In this document: positions 16,997 to 25,280 of the stretch, one piece after another
Numbering within the stretch: position 1 is the first letter of the stretch
How the letters are laid out: the number at the start of each line of letters is the position of its first letter
Source: Lysobacterales bacterium
GTDB lineage: Bacteria; Pseudomonadota; Gammaproteobacteria; Xanthomonadales; Ahniellaceae
Assembly (NCBI GenBank): GCA_016721845.1
Contig: JADKHK010000013.1
Location: forward strand, 434,001-498,000
Direction: 5' to 3'
DNA: 64,000 bases
Program-made: the position numbers and the translations under genes
The notes under the pieces: model-generated
Seen by the model: the letters and a program-made list of their open reading frames with translations, nothing else
Databases searched by the model: none
What the model was told of the DNA's origin: nothing

Positions 16997-17537
16997 GCAC
17001 ATCCGCCTTGAGTTCGAACGTCTTGTCGTTGAGGTCGGCCGAGAGACCGCGGCCGCGCAGTATAGAGCCGGGTTGCTGCACCTCGACCACGCGGTCGGTC
17101 TCGATCAGGCGTGTTTCGGTGTGAGCGACCAGTCGTTCCGTCGTCAACGACCAGGCCTGTGCGGCATCGTCGATGTCGCGGGTGACGGCGACATCGGTGT
17201 CGAGGTCGATGCGCTTGGCCTTGGTGTCGATCCATGCGGTCGCGCTGCGTGCCTGCCAGCTTTGTCCGTTCTCGCCAAATAGCCGGAACACCGGCGCGGT
17301 CAGGGCCATGCCCTTGACGCGCTCGTCGTGCAGCAGTCGCGGTGCCTTGGCGCGGAAGGCGATGGCGCCTTGTTCGTCGAAGGCATCGAGTTCGAAATCC
17401 ACCAGTTCGTAGCTGGGTCGCGACGGGCCGGAGAATCGGTCGGGCTTGATCTTGTCGAAGTCACGAAACAGCATCCAGCCGGTCGCTGCGGCGATCAACC
17501 CGAGCATCACGGCGACGAGAGCCTGAAGTCGACTCAT
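16971..17537 (-). CDS. lptC: LPS export inner-membrane protein LptC
   Basis: LptC is the bitopic inner-membrane subunit that passes lipopolysaccharide from LptBFG to LptA. The 188-residue protein has one N-terminal membrane segment (LQALVAVMLGLIAAATGWML, residues 4-23) and a periplasmic beta-jellyroll. YELVDFELDAFDEQGAIAFR and the TDRVVEVQQPGSILRGRGL stretch are family landmarks. It overlaps kdsC by 4 bases and lptA by 26. Confidence 0.92.
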   Translation of the reverse strand: MSRLQALVAVMLGLIAAATGWMLFRDFDKIKPDRFSGPSRPSYELVDFELDAFDEQGAIAFRAKAPRLLHDERVKGMALTAPVFRLFGENGQSWQARSATAWIDTKAKRIDLDTDVAVTRDIDDAAQAWSLTTERLVAHTETRLIETDRVVEVQQPGSILRGRGLSADLNDKTFELKADVHGSFAPKR

Positions 17538-18088
17538 GGGCGGAACCGTGCGACCGCAGCGTCGAGCAGGCCACGCGCGGCCAGGATCACGTCGCAGACT
17601 TCCCGCACCGCGCCGTCGCCGCCGTGACGGCGGGTTTGCCAGTGTGTGACGCCGACGATCGACGGATGCGCATTCGCGACCGTGATCGCGAAGCCCACGG
17701 TGGACAGGATGCCGAGATCGGGCAGGTCGTCACCGACATGGGCGACGTCCTCGATGCCGAGCCCGAGTTCTGCCGCCAAGGCCAGCATGCGCGCCCGCTT
17801 GTCGGGCACGCCGGCAAACACGTGGCGGATGCCGAGGTCGCGCATCCTCTGGGCGACCGCCGGCGTATCGCGCGCGGTGATGACCGCGACATGCACGCCG
17901 GACTCCAGCAGCATCTTCAGGCCGAGTCCGTCGAGCACGTGGAAGCGCTTGGCTTCGTGTCCGACATCGCTGTAGTAGAGACCGCCATCGGTCATCACGC
18001 CGTCGACATCGAAACAGACGAGGCGCACGCGCGCTGCGCGGTCGCGGACATGGTCGGGAAGATCGGTCAGCGGCGACCAGGACGTCAT
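17534..18088 (-). CDS. kdsC: 3-deoxy-D-manno-octulosonate 8-phosphate phosphatase KdsC
   Basis: KdsC removes phosphate from Kdo 8-phosphate to give Kdo for the LPS inner core. It is a HAD-superfamily enzyme of 184 residues. The nucleophile motif is CFDVDGVMTDGGLYY, with the two aspartates about residues 27 and 29. AVITARDTPAV and GDDLPDLGILSTVGF supply HAD motifs II and IV. It follows kdsD after 3 bases and overlaps lptC by 4, so it is clearly in the LPS operon. Confidence 0.95.
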   Translation of the reverse strand: MTSWSPLTDLPDHVRDRAARVRLVCFDVDGVMTDGGLYYSDVGHEAKRFHVLDGLGLKMLLESGVHVAVITARDTPAVAQRMRDLGIRHVFAGVPDKRARMLALAAELGLGIEDVAHVGDDLPDLGILSTVGFAITVANAHPSIVGVTHWQTRRHGGDGAVREVCDVILAARGLLDAAVARFRP

Positions 18089-18091
18089 CGA

Positions 18092-19114
18092 TCAGACCAC
18101 GCGCGCGCGCAGCAGGTCGTGGATGTTCAGGGCACCGACCAGCTTGCCGGCGCTGTCGACGACGAGCAGGGCGTGGATCTTGAAGTCTTCCATCAGTCGC
18201 GCCGCTTCCACCGCGAGCTTGTCGGAAGTGATGGTCTTGGCGCGCGCGGTCATGATCGCGTCGACCGTGGTGCCGCGCAGGTCAATCTCGGCGTCGTCGA
18301 GCGTGCGGCGCAGGTCGCCGTCGGTGAACACCCCGAGCACCCGATGGTCGACGTCGACCACGGCGGTCAGTCCAAGGCCCTTGCGGGTCATCTCGATCAG
18401 CGCATCGGACACGCTGGATCCGCTCGCAACGCTCGGCACTTGTTCGCCAGCGTGCATGATGTCGCTGATGCGCAGCAGCAGCTTTCGGCCCAGCGAACCG
18501 GCCGGATGCGAGCGCGCGAAGTCGTCGGCGGTGAAGCCGCGTGCTTCGAGCAGGGCGATGGCGAGTGCGTCGCCCATGACCAGGGTCGCGGTGGTGCTGG
18601 ACGTCGGCGCCAGGTTCAGCGGGCAGGCTTCGACCGGCACGCTGACATCGACATGCACGTCGGCGAGGCGGGCGAGCGAGGAATTCGGGTTGCCGCTCAT
18701 CGCCACCAGCGGAATGCCCTGGCGCTTGATCAGCGGCAGGATCGCGAGCAGCTCATCGGTTTCACCGGAATTGCTGAGCGCGAGCACCACGTCCTTGTCG
18801 GTGATCATGCCGAGGTCGCCATGGCTGGCCTCGGCCGGGTGGACGAAGAAGGCCGGCGTGCCGGTGCTGGCGAGCGTGGCCGCGATCTTGTTGGCGATGT
18901 GCCCGGACTTGCCCATGCCGGAAACGACGATGCGTCCGGTGCAGTCGAGCATCAGCGCGCAGGCGCGGAAGAAGCTGGCGTCGATCCGGGCCGACAGTCC
19001 GCGGATGGCATCGGCCTCGATGTCGAAGACACGGCGGGCGCTGGCGGACAGTCGATCTGGATCGAGCATCGGATGCATCGGTGCCGGCGAAACCGGCTTG
19101 AGTTGGGCGTTCAC
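18092..19114 (-). CDS. kdsD: D-arabinose-5-phosphate isomerase KdsD
   Basis: KdsD converts ribulose 5-phosphate to arabinose 5-phosphate, the first step towards Kdo. The protein has an N-terminal SIS sugar-isomerase domain (GRIVVSGMGKSGHIANKIAATL; PAEASHGDLGMI) and two C-terminal CBS domains (about residues 215-335). The start is GTG at 19114, giving 340 residues; in-frame ATGs at 19078 and 19069 are alternatives. An ATG at 19116 is out of frame. It is the first gene of the reverse LPS operon, divergent from ibaG across 140 bases. Confidence 0.95.
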   Translation of the reverse strand: MNAQLKPVSPAPMHPMLDPDRLSASARRVFDIEADAIRGLSARIDASFFRACALMLDCTGRIVVSGMGKSGHIANKIAATLASTGTPAFFVHPAEASHGDLGMITDKDVVLALSNSGETDELLAILPLIKRQGIPLVAMSGNPNSSLARLADVHVDVSVPVEACPLNLAPTSSTTATLVMGDALAIALLEARGFTADDFARSHPAGSLGRKLLLRISDIMHAGEQVPSVASGSSVSDALIEMTRKGLGLTAVVDVDHRVLGVFTDGDLRRTLDDAEIDLRGTTVDAIMTARAKTITSDKLAVEAARLMEDFKIHALLVVDSAGKLVGALNIHDLLRARVV

Positions 19115-19254
19115 ATGGTTTCCCGGGCGCTGGGGGGCGGTCGTGCTCGTCCCGTTGGACGGAATCGGCTAGACTTCGCGGCCCTCATTCTAGCCGCAAG
19201 CCGCCGGTGTCGCCCGAACGACACCTGACGCCCGCGAAACTGCCCCGACTGTCC

Positions 19255-19491
19255 ATGGACGCCGCCCGAATCCGTGCTTTGATCGAACAAGGTCTTCCCG
19301 ATGCGCAGGTGAGCGTGCAGGGTGAGGACGGCGTGCATTTCGAGGCGCGCGTGGTCAGTGCGACCTTCGCCGGCAAGCTGCCATTGGCACGGCATCGCAT
19401 GGTCTACGCGACGCTCGGCGACCTGATGGGCGGCGCAATCCACGCGCTGGCCCTGAAGACGCTGACGCCGGACGAAGCCGGCCACGCCTGA
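19255..19491 (+). CDS. ibaG: BolA-family protein (IbaG-like)
   Basis: This 78-residue protein is a short BolA-family member, which in E. coli partners with monothiol glutaredoxins in iron-sulfur handling. ATG 19255 (MDAARIRALIEQGLPDAQV) starts the domain. HFEARVVSATFAGKLPLARHRMVYATLGDLM contains the BolA core (given here as one continuous segment from about residue 30 to 60, shown in part: FAGKLPLARHRMVY). It lies directly upstream of murA, the conserved place for ibaG. Confidence 0.9.
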   Translation: MDAARIRALIEQGLPDAQVSVQGEDGVHFEARVVSATFAGKLPLARHRMVYATLGDLMGGAIHALALKTLTPDEAGHA

Positions 19492-19530
19492 CGCGTCGCG
19501 CAGCGGTTCAATCAATCTCAAGGAATACGC

Positions 19531-20790
19531 ATGGCCAAGATCGTGATCAGCGGCGGTGAGCCGCTCAATGGCGAAGTATGGATTTCCGGCGCGAAGAACG
19601 CGGTGCTGCCGATCCTCGCCTCCACGCTGCTCTGCGACGAGTCGATTAGCATCGGCAATGTGCCGCATCTGCACGACGTGACCACGACGATGGAGCTGCT
19701 CGGCCAGATGGGCGTCCAGTTCATCATCGATGAACGCATGAAGATCCACGTCGATCCGCGCCAGACGAACAATTTCCACGCGCCCTACGACCTGGTGAAG
19801 ACGATGCGCGCATCGATCCTCGTGCTCGGGCCGCTGGTCGCGCGTTATGGCGAAGCGCACGTCTCCCTGCCGGGCGGTTGCGCGATTGGCTCGCGTCCGG
19901 TCGACCAGCACATTCGCGGACTGGAAGCGCTGGGCGCCGAGGTCACCGTCGAAAACGGCTATATCCACGCCAAGGCCAAGCGACTGAAGGGCGCGCGCGT
20001 GGTGATGGACCTGGTCACCGTCACCGGCACCGAGAACATCATGATGGCGGCGGCGCTGGCCAGCGGCACCACGATCATCGAGAACGCGGCGCAGGAACCC
20101 GAGGTGGTCGATCTCGCGAACTGCCTGAATGCGATGGGCGCCCAAGTTGCCGGCGCGGGCACGAACACCATCACCATCCAGGGCGTCGAGCGCCTGCACG
20201 GGACGCACTACGACGTGCTGCCCGACCGCATCGAGACCGGCACTTTCCTGGTCGCCGGCGCCATCACCAGCGGTCGCGTGTTGTTGAAGAAGACGCGGCC
20301 GAACACCCTGGACGCAGTGCTCGCCAAGCTCGAACAGGCCGGCGCACACCTCAATGTCGGCGAAGACACGATCGAGCTCGACATGCGCGGCAATCGTCCC
20401 AAGGCCATCACGCTGACGACTGCGCCTTATCCGGCTTTCCCGACCGACATGCAGGCGCAGTTCGTCGCACTGAACACGGTCGCCGAGGGCGTCGGCGTGG
20501 TCACCGAAACGGTGTTCGAGAACCGCTTCATGCACGTCCAGGAACTGCAGCGTCTCGGCGCCGACATCCGCGTCGAAGGCAATACCGCGATCATCCGCGG
20601 CGTTCCGGCGATGACCGGCGCACCGATCATGGCCACCGACCTGCGCGCTTCCGCCTGCCTCGTGCTCGCGGGTCTGGTCGCGAAGGGCGATACCACCGTC
20701 GACCGCGTCTATCACATCGACCGCGGCTACGAGTGCATCGAGGAAAAGCTCGGCATGCTCGGCGCGAAGATCCGGCGCTTGCCCAACTGA
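19531..20790 (+). CDS. murA: UDP-N-acetylglucosamine 1-carboxyvinyltransferase MurA
   Basis: MurA transfers enolpyruvate from PEP to UDP-GlcNAc, the first committed step of peptidoglycan synthesis. The 419-residue protein begins MAKIVISGGEPLNGEVWISG and contains the catalytic cysteine Cys117 in SLPGGCAIGSRPVDQHI, the site attacked by fosfomycin. PAFPTDMQAQFVAL is a further signature. An AAGGA Shine-Dalgarno lies 8-12 bases upstream. The length is that of E. coli MurA. Confidence 0.97.
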   Translation: MAKIVISGGEPLNGEVWISGAKNAVLPILASTLLCDESISIGNVPHLHDVTTTMELLGQMGVQFIIDERMKIHVDPRQTNNFHAPYDLVKTMRASILVLGPLVARYGEAHVSLPGGCAIGSRPVDQHIRGLEALGAEVTVENGYIHAKAKRLKGARVVMDLVTVTGTENIMMAAALASGTTIIENAAQEPEVVDLANCLNAMGAQVAGAGTNTITIQGVERLHGTHYDVLPDRIETGTFLVAGAITSGRVLLKKTRPNTLDAVLAKLEQAGAHLNVGEDTIELDMRGNRPKAITLTTAPYPAFPTDMQAQFVALNTVAEGVGVVTETVFENRFMHVQELQRLGADIRVEGNTAIIRGVPAMTGAPIMATDLRASACLVLAGLVAKGDTTVDRVYHIDRGYECIEEKLGMLGAKIRRLPN

Positions 20791-20882
20791 GCCAGTCGTC
20801 CTGACTTGAGTCAAGGCGGAGCGCCGGCGCCGCCGCTGCAATGCGGTCTCGAAGCGATGCTCGGCATCGCGTGGGCACGCGC

Positions 20883-21764
20883 ATGGGCACCGAGGACTCA
20901 CTTGTGCGCATCCGAACCGGCATTGACCACGTCGACGATGCCTTCGTCCTGCTACTGGCGGTGCGCCAGCGCCTCGTGCTGGCCGCGATGCGGGCCAAGG
21001 ACGCGTCGGGTGCGCCGCGCCGCGATCCAGGTCGCGAGATCGAAGTACGCGATCGTGCGCGGCGACTCGGTGCGCAGCTCGACCTCGCGCCGACCGCGGT
21101 GGACCGCCTGATGGCGGGCGTCGTCGGTGTCGCGCGTCAGGCGCAAGGGCTCGCGCCTGATGCGGATCAAGGCGAAGCGATGGCGTCGGCGTCGATGATC
21201 GCGGCCATGACCGACCTCACGCCGATCCGCGAAGAATCCGCGTCCGACCGCTGGCGCTGGCTGCCGCCGCCGCGACGCTGGGCGCCGCTGCTGAAACTGC
21301 TGCCGCAACGACTGCAATGCCGCGTGCTCGACACGCTGGTCGCGCGCGCGTTGGCGAAGCCGATCGCGAACGGCTCGCTCGATTTCATGTGCGACCGACG
21401 CCTCGGCCTCGAAGTGCCGGACCTCGGGCTGCGCTGGGTCTTCCTGTTCCGCGACGGCCGCATACAAGCCGGCGACGGCCCGGCCGATGCCACGGTGCGC
21501 GGCAGCGCCACCGATCTGCTGCTGCTCGCCAGCCGCCTCGAAGACGCCGATACCCTGTTCTTCCAGCGCCGCCTGGTGCTGACCGGCGATACCGAACTGG
21601 GCCTGACGGCGCGCAACCTGCTCGATCGACTGGACTGGGCCGACGTGCCGCTGGGCGTGCGCATCGTGCTCAACCATGGGGCACGCATCGCGCAGTCGGC
21701 GCGCAACGATCATCGCGCGCGTCATCCCGAAGCAGTGCGGCCGGTCGTGCGCGGCCAAGGATGA
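20883..21764 (+). CDS. ubiT: AroQ-type chorismate mutase domain fused to UbiT (SCP2) lipid-binding domain
   Basis: This 293-residue protein joins two domains. Residues 1-90 read as an AroQ chorismate mutase. Arg11, Arg28, Lys39, Asp48, Arg51, Glu52 and Gln88 fall at the same numbers as the active-site residues of the E. coli enzyme, while Ser84 is Ala. Residues about 109-293 match UbiT, the SCP2-fold accessory factor for O2-independent ubiquinone synthesis (GSLDFMCDRRL; EDADTLFFQRRLVLTGDTE; LGLTARNLLDRLDW). No stop separates them; an in-frame ATG at 21207 could give UbiT alone. It overlaps nadA by 4 bases (ATGA). ubiU and ubiV lie 6 kb downstream. The role of the mutase domain is unknown. Confidence 0.88.
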   Translation: MGTEDSLVRIRTGIDHVDDAFVLLLAVRQRLVLAAMRAKDASGAPRRDPGREIEVRDRARRLGAQLDLAPTAVDRLMAGVVGVARQAQGLAPDADQGEAMASASMIAAMTDLTPIREESASDRWRWLPPPRRWAPLLKLLPQRLQCRVLDTLVARALAKPIANGSLDFMCDRRLGLEVPDLGLRWVFLFRDGRIQAGDGPADATVRGSATDLLLLASRLEDADTLFFQRRLVLTGDTELGLTARNLLDRLDWADVPLGVRIVLNHGARIAQSARNDHRARHPEAVRPVVRGQG

Positions 21765-22783
21765 GTGCCGCACTCGAATCACGACCCTCCTGGCGAGCGG
21801 GCATGGAACACGAATACGCCGGACTGATCGCACGAATCGGTGACCGCCTGCCTTGCCTGGAATGGCCGCTGCACCTGCCGTGGATCGACGCGATCCGCCG
21901 GCTCAAGTCCGAGCGTGGCGCGGTGATCATGGCGCACAGCTACCAGTCGCCGGAAATCTTCCACGGCGTCGCCGACGTGACCGGCGATTCGCTCGCCCTG
22001 GCCCAGGCGGCGGCCGAGTGCGACGCGCGCGTCATCGTGTTGTGCGGCGTGCACTTCATGGCCGAGACCGCGAAGATCCTGGCGCCGGAGCGCACCGTGC
22101 TGATTCCCGATCTCGAAGCCGGGTGCTCGCTCGCGAGTTCGATCACGGCCGATGATGTGCTTGGCTTGCGTGCGCGATATCCGGACGTTCCGGTGGTCAG
22201 CTATGTCAACACCACGGCCGCGGTGAAGGCGCTGTCCGACGCCTGCTGCACGTCGGCCAACGCGACGCAGGTGGTCGAGGCCATGGGCAGCGACCGCGTC
22301 ATCTTCCTGCCGGACCGTTTTCTGGGCGCGCACGTGCAGACGCAGACCGAGGTCGAGCTGATCCTGTGGGGCGGCGCCTGTGAAGTGCACGAACGCTTCA
22401 CCGCCCAGCAGGCGCGACATGCGCGCGAACGCTTCGACGCGAAACTGGTCGCGCACCCGGAATGTCCGCCGGAGGTGCTCGCCGAAGCCGATTTCGTCGG
22501 TTCGACCTCGGCGATGGGGCGCTGGCTGGCGCAGGAGAAGCCCGAGCGTGTCGCGCTGATCACCGAGTGTTCGATGGCCGACAACCTGCGCACGCAGTTT
22601 CCGGCGATCGACTTCGTGCAGCCCTGCAACCTGTGTCCGCACATGAAGCGCATCACGTTGCCGAACATCCATGCCTGCCTGATGGACCTGAAGCACGAGG
22701 TGCAGGTGCCGGCCGAAATCGCGTCAGGCGCGCGTCGCGCGCTGAGACGCATGCTCGAGGTCGGGCGCCGCGAGCGCCTGTGA
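21761..22783 (+). CDS. nadA: Quinolinate synthase NadA
   Basis: NadA condenses iminoaspartate with dihydroxyacetone phosphate to make quinolinate for NAD synthesis. The 340-residue protein has the repeated-domain architecture with the three cysteine ligands of its [4Fe-4S] cluster visible in LCGVHFMAE, DACCTSANA and PCNLCPHMK. GAVIMAHSYQSPEIF and YVNTTAAVKA are typical. It starts in ATGA overlap with ubiT and runs into nadB, which supplies iminoaspartate. nadC is not in the window. Confidence 0.95.
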   Translation: MSAALESRPSWRAGMEHEYAGLIARIGDRLPCLEWPLHLPWIDAIRRLKSERGAVIMAHSYQSPEIFHGVADVTGDSLALAQAAAECDARVIVLCGVHFMAETAKILAPERTVLIPDLEAGCSLASSITADDVLGLRARYPDVPVVSYVNTTAAVKALSDACCTSANATQVVEAMGSDRVIFLPDRFLGAHVQTQTEVELILWGGACEVHERFTAQQARHARERFDAKLVAHPECPPEVLAEADFVGSTSAMGRWLAQEKPERVALITECSMADNLRTQFPAIDFVQPCNLCPHMKRITLPNIHACLMDLKHEVQVPAEIASGARRALRRMLEVGRRERL

Positions 22784-22788
22784 ACTCG

Positions 22789-24327
22789 ATGCGCGCGCCG
22801 CTCATCATCGTCGGTGCCGGCATCGCCGGACTCAGTGCGGCCCTGGCGGCGGCGCCGCACCCGGTCGTGCTGGTCAGTCGTACGCGCGTAGTGCGCGATG
22901 TCGCCGGCGATACCGCGACGGTGCTGGCGCAGGGCGGGATCGCCGCGGCGATGGCGAGCGATGATTCGCCCGCCGCGCATGCCGAAGACACCTTGGTCGC
23001 CGGCGCACGGCACAACGATCGCGACGCCGTTCGCCATCTCTGCGGCCAGGCGCCGAACGCGATCGAGTGGCTGAGGCAACAGGGGGTGGGCTTCGACGTC
23101 GTCGACGACCACGCCGATGCATTGGCCCTCGGCCGTGAAGGTGGCCATCGTTGCGCGCGCATCGTGCATGCCGGCGGCGATGCGACCGGCGCCCGCGTCC
23201 TCGCCGTGCTCGGCGAACGCGTGCGCGCGGCACGGCACGTGCAATGGCGCAGCGGCGTCGACGTCGACGGCCTGCTGATGCGCGGCGATGTGGTCGCCGG
23301 CGTGCGTTTGCGCACCAACTCGGGTCAGGAACACGGTCTGACCGGATCGGCGGTGGTGCTCGCCACCGGCGGCATCGGCGGCTTGTTCGCGGCCACGACC
23401 AATCCGCCGTCGGCACAGGGCCGCGGACTCGCCCTGGCGCTCGCGGCGCACGCGCTGCTGCGCGATCTCGAATTCGTGCAGTTCCATCCGACGGCGCTGG
23501 ATGTGCCGGATCAAGTGCAGTTGCCGCTGCTCACCGAAGCCTTGCGCGGCGCGGGTGCGACGCTGTGTGATCGTGACGGTCGTGCCTTGATGCAAGGTCT
23601 GCATGCACGCGCCGATCTCGCGCCGCGCGACATCGTGGCGCGCACCGTGGCAACGGCATTGCGCGATGGCCGAGGCGCGTTCCTGCGTTGCGAACACCTC
23701 GGGCTGAATTGGGAGCGCGACTTCCCGACCGTGCTGGCGCAGAGCCGCGCGCACAGGTTTGATCCGCGCACGCAGCCGTTGCCGATCCGGCCCGCCGCGC
23801 ACTTCCATATGGGCGGCATCGACGTCGATCTCGATGGCCACAGCAGCGTGCCGGGTTTGTATGCGGTGGGCGAAGTGGCTTGCAACGGCGTGCACGGCGC
23901 CAACCGCCTGGCCAGCAACTCGTTGCTCGAAGGGGTCGTGTTCGGTCGTCGCGTCGGTGCCCATGCCGCGCTGGCGGGGGCGCCGCTCACGGCCAATCCG
24001 GCGCGACGCACGTTGTGGGTCGCGGACGCCGGTCCGTTGCTGGCCGCTCATCGGCTGGGCGGGTTGCGGCGTTGCCTGGGGGATGTGCTGGGTCCGGTGC
24101 GCGTGCATGCGCGCATCGTCGCGACACGCAAGCGCATCGCTGCGGATCCGGAGCTTGCACGCAGCAGCCAGGGCCGCGTCGCATTGGCCATGTTGGATGC
24201 CGCAGCGGCACGTCGCGACAGCCTCGGCGCACACCATTGGTCGTCGCTGCCGGTGCCCGAATCCGCCAATGCCGCGATCCGGAAGCGCGATGTGGCCGAA
24301 GCGGGTGCATCGATGTCGGGTGCCTGA
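22789..24327 (+). CDS. nadB: L-aspartate oxidase NadB
   Basis: NadB is a flavoprotein that oxidises L-aspartate to iminoaspartate, the substrate of NadA. FAD binding is shown by PLIIVGAGIAGLSAALAAA at the N-terminus. VLAQGGIAAAM, LEFVQFHPTALD and AVGEVACNGVHGANRLASNS follow in the order of succinate-dehydrogenase-type flavoproteins, and the helical C-terminal domain closes the 512 residues. ATG 22789 is used; an in-frame GTG at 22780 overlaps the nadA stop as GTGA and is an alternative. NadA and NadB are probably translated together. Confidence 0.93.
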   Translation: MRAPLIIVGAGIAGLSAALAAAPHPVVLVSRTRVVRDVAGDTATVLAQGGIAAAMASDDSPAAHAEDTLVAGARHNDRDAVRHLCGQAPNAIEWLRQQGVGFDVVDDHADALALGREGGHRCARIVHAGGDATGARVLAVLGERVRAARHVQWRSGVDVDGLLMRGDVVAGVRLRTNSGQEHGLTGSAVVLATGGIGGLFAATTNPPSAQGRGLALALAAHALLRDLEFVQFHPTALDVPDQVQLPLLTEALRGAGATLCDRDGRALMQGLHARADLAPRDIVARTVATALRDGRGAFLRCEHLGLNWERDFPTVLAQSRAHRFDPRTQPLPIRPAAHFHMGGIDVDLDGHSSVPGLYAVGEVACNGVHGANRLASNSLLEGVVFGRRVGAHAALAGAPLTANPARRTLWVADAGPLLAAHRLGGLRRCLGDVLGPVRVHARIVATRKRIAADPELARSSQGRVALAMLDAAAARRDSLGAHHWSSLPVPESANAAIRKRDVAEAGASMSGA

Positions 24328-24386
24328 ACAGTGGCCGATGCCGCTGGTCTTGTCCGTTGCCTGGTTTGGATCGACACTCGCTCGTC

Positions 24387-24758
24387 ATGAGCGACCCCGT
24401 TTGTCCCGCCCAGATCGCCGCATCGCTGACCGAACTCTGGTCGCCGCGCGTCGTCGCCGAACTCGACGACGCCTACGTCAAGGTTGCGAAGGTGCACGGC
24501 ACCTTGTGCTGGCACAGCCACGACGACGAGGACGAACTCTTCCATGTGCTGCACGGCCGTCTGCGCATCGAGATGGAAGACCGCAGCGTCGTGCTGAATG
24601 CCGGGGATGTCTTCGTCGTCCCGAGAGGCGTGCGCCACAACCCGGTCGCCGAGGAGGAATGCCACATCCTCCTGATCGAGAAGAAGTCGACGCGTCACAC
24701 CGGCAACGAGGTCACCGATCGGACGCGCTCGCTCGACGAGCAGTTGCGGTCAGTTTGA
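24387..24758 (+). CDS. Small cupin-domain protein
   Basis: This 123-residue protein is a single beta-barrel cupin like those annotated as mannose-6-phosphate isomerase-like. The metal-binding motif 1 is seen as WHSHDDEDELFHVLHGRLRI (His, His, Glu ligands, about residues 50-62), and motif 2 as GDVFVVPRGVRHNP. No catalytic partner is evident, and the substrate cannot be guessed. It follows nadB by 59 bases on the same strand and precedes a toxin-antitoxin locus. Confidence 0.85.
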   Translation: MSDPVCPAQIAASLTELWSPRVVAELDDAYVKVAKVHGTLCWHSHDDEDELFHVLHGRLRIEMEDRSVVLNAGDVFVVPRGVRHNPVAEEECHILLIEKKSTRHTGNEVTDRTRSLDEQLRSV

Positions 24759-24765
24759 AGCGTTC

Positions 24766-24793
24766 TTGACTCCTCCGCCAGTTGGCGGATGAT
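24766..24793 (+). promoter_or_regulatory. Candidate promoter and operator of the Xre/RES toxin-antitoxin operon
   Basis: TTGACT (24766-24771) and GATGAT (24788-24793) are spaced 16 bases and could be -35 and -10 boxes. Between them lies a perfect inverted repeat CCGCCA-GT-TGGCGG (24775-24788). This is the usual place for an autorepressor site of an antitoxin. The -10 match is only 4 of 6, so the promoter is tentative. Confidence 0.45.
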
Positions 24794-24796
24794 GCT

Positions 24797-24810
24797 CCTC
24801 CAGATGGAGG
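24797..24810 (+). promoter_or_regulatory. Hairpin that overlaps the antitoxin ribosome-binding site
   Basis: CCTCC (24797-24801), AGAT, then GGAGG (24806-24810) form a perfect 5-bp inverted repeat. The right arm is the Shine-Dalgarno of the antitoxin ATG at 24816. If it folds in mRNA, it would hide the ribosome-binding site; the short stem makes this uncertain. Confidence 0.4.
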
Positions 24811-24815
24811 AAGTC

Positions 24816-25280
24816 ATGAACTACTCCCGAAAGAAGTCCGCGGACGTGGCCGTCGCCGAGCCGGCGGCCGCCAGTCCCTACGTGCGCATGGGGCAACTGG
24901 TCGGGCGCAAGATCGAAAGCGAAGCCGACGTGCTGGCCTTGGTCCGCAAAGGCTTGCCGGCGCGGGCAGCGCTCGGGTTTGCCGAGAAGCGTGTCGTTGA
25001 CCCGAAACTGATCGCCCCGGAGAGCACGTTGCGGCGGCGGGTCGAGCACAACCAGCTGCTGACCGTGGACGAATCCGAGCGGATGATGCGTCTCGCACGC
25101 ATCACGTCGCTCGCGGAAAGCCTGTTCGGCGACGAGGCGAAGGCGAGGGCGTGGCTGAGTACGCCGCGGGCTCTAGTTTCCGGCGAGCCGCCGATGTCAC
25201 CGCTCGCGCTTGCGATTACCGAGTCCGGCGCCCGCATCGTCGAATCGATCTTGCTGCGCGTCGAATACGGCATGCCCTGA
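24816..25280 (+). CDS. Antitoxin of the Xre/MbcA/ParS (DUF2384) family
   Basis: This 154-residue protein precedes a RES-domain toxin and fits the type II antitoxin that partners it. The N-terminal half would hold the HTH (VLALVRKGLPARAALGFAEK). The C-terminal half holds the toxin-binding DUF2384 region, with SERMMRLARITSLAESLFGD, KARAWLSTPRALVSGEPP and GARIVESILLRVEYGMP. ATG 24816 is chosen for its GGAGG five bases upstream; an earlier in-frame ATG at 24789 lacks one. It overlaps the toxin gene by one base (TGATG). It probably represses its own operon through the inverted repeat at 24775-24788. Confidence 0.85.
   Translation: MNYSRKKSADVAVAEPAAASPYVRMGQLVGRKIESEADVLALVRKGLPARAALGFAEKRVVDPKLIAPESTLRRRVEHNQLLTVDESERMMRLARITSLAESLFGDEAKARAWLSTPRALVSGEPPMSPLALAITESGARIVESILLRVEYGMP

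Noticed and set aside
8248..19114. Sigma-54 (-24/-12) promoters near rpoN or ptsN
   Set aside because: I looked for TGGCAC-N5-TTGCW by eye and saw no convincing match in the intergenic gaps.
19111..19120. ATG at 19116 as the kdsD start
   Set aside because: It is out of frame with the SIS domain; the GTG at 19114 is in frame.
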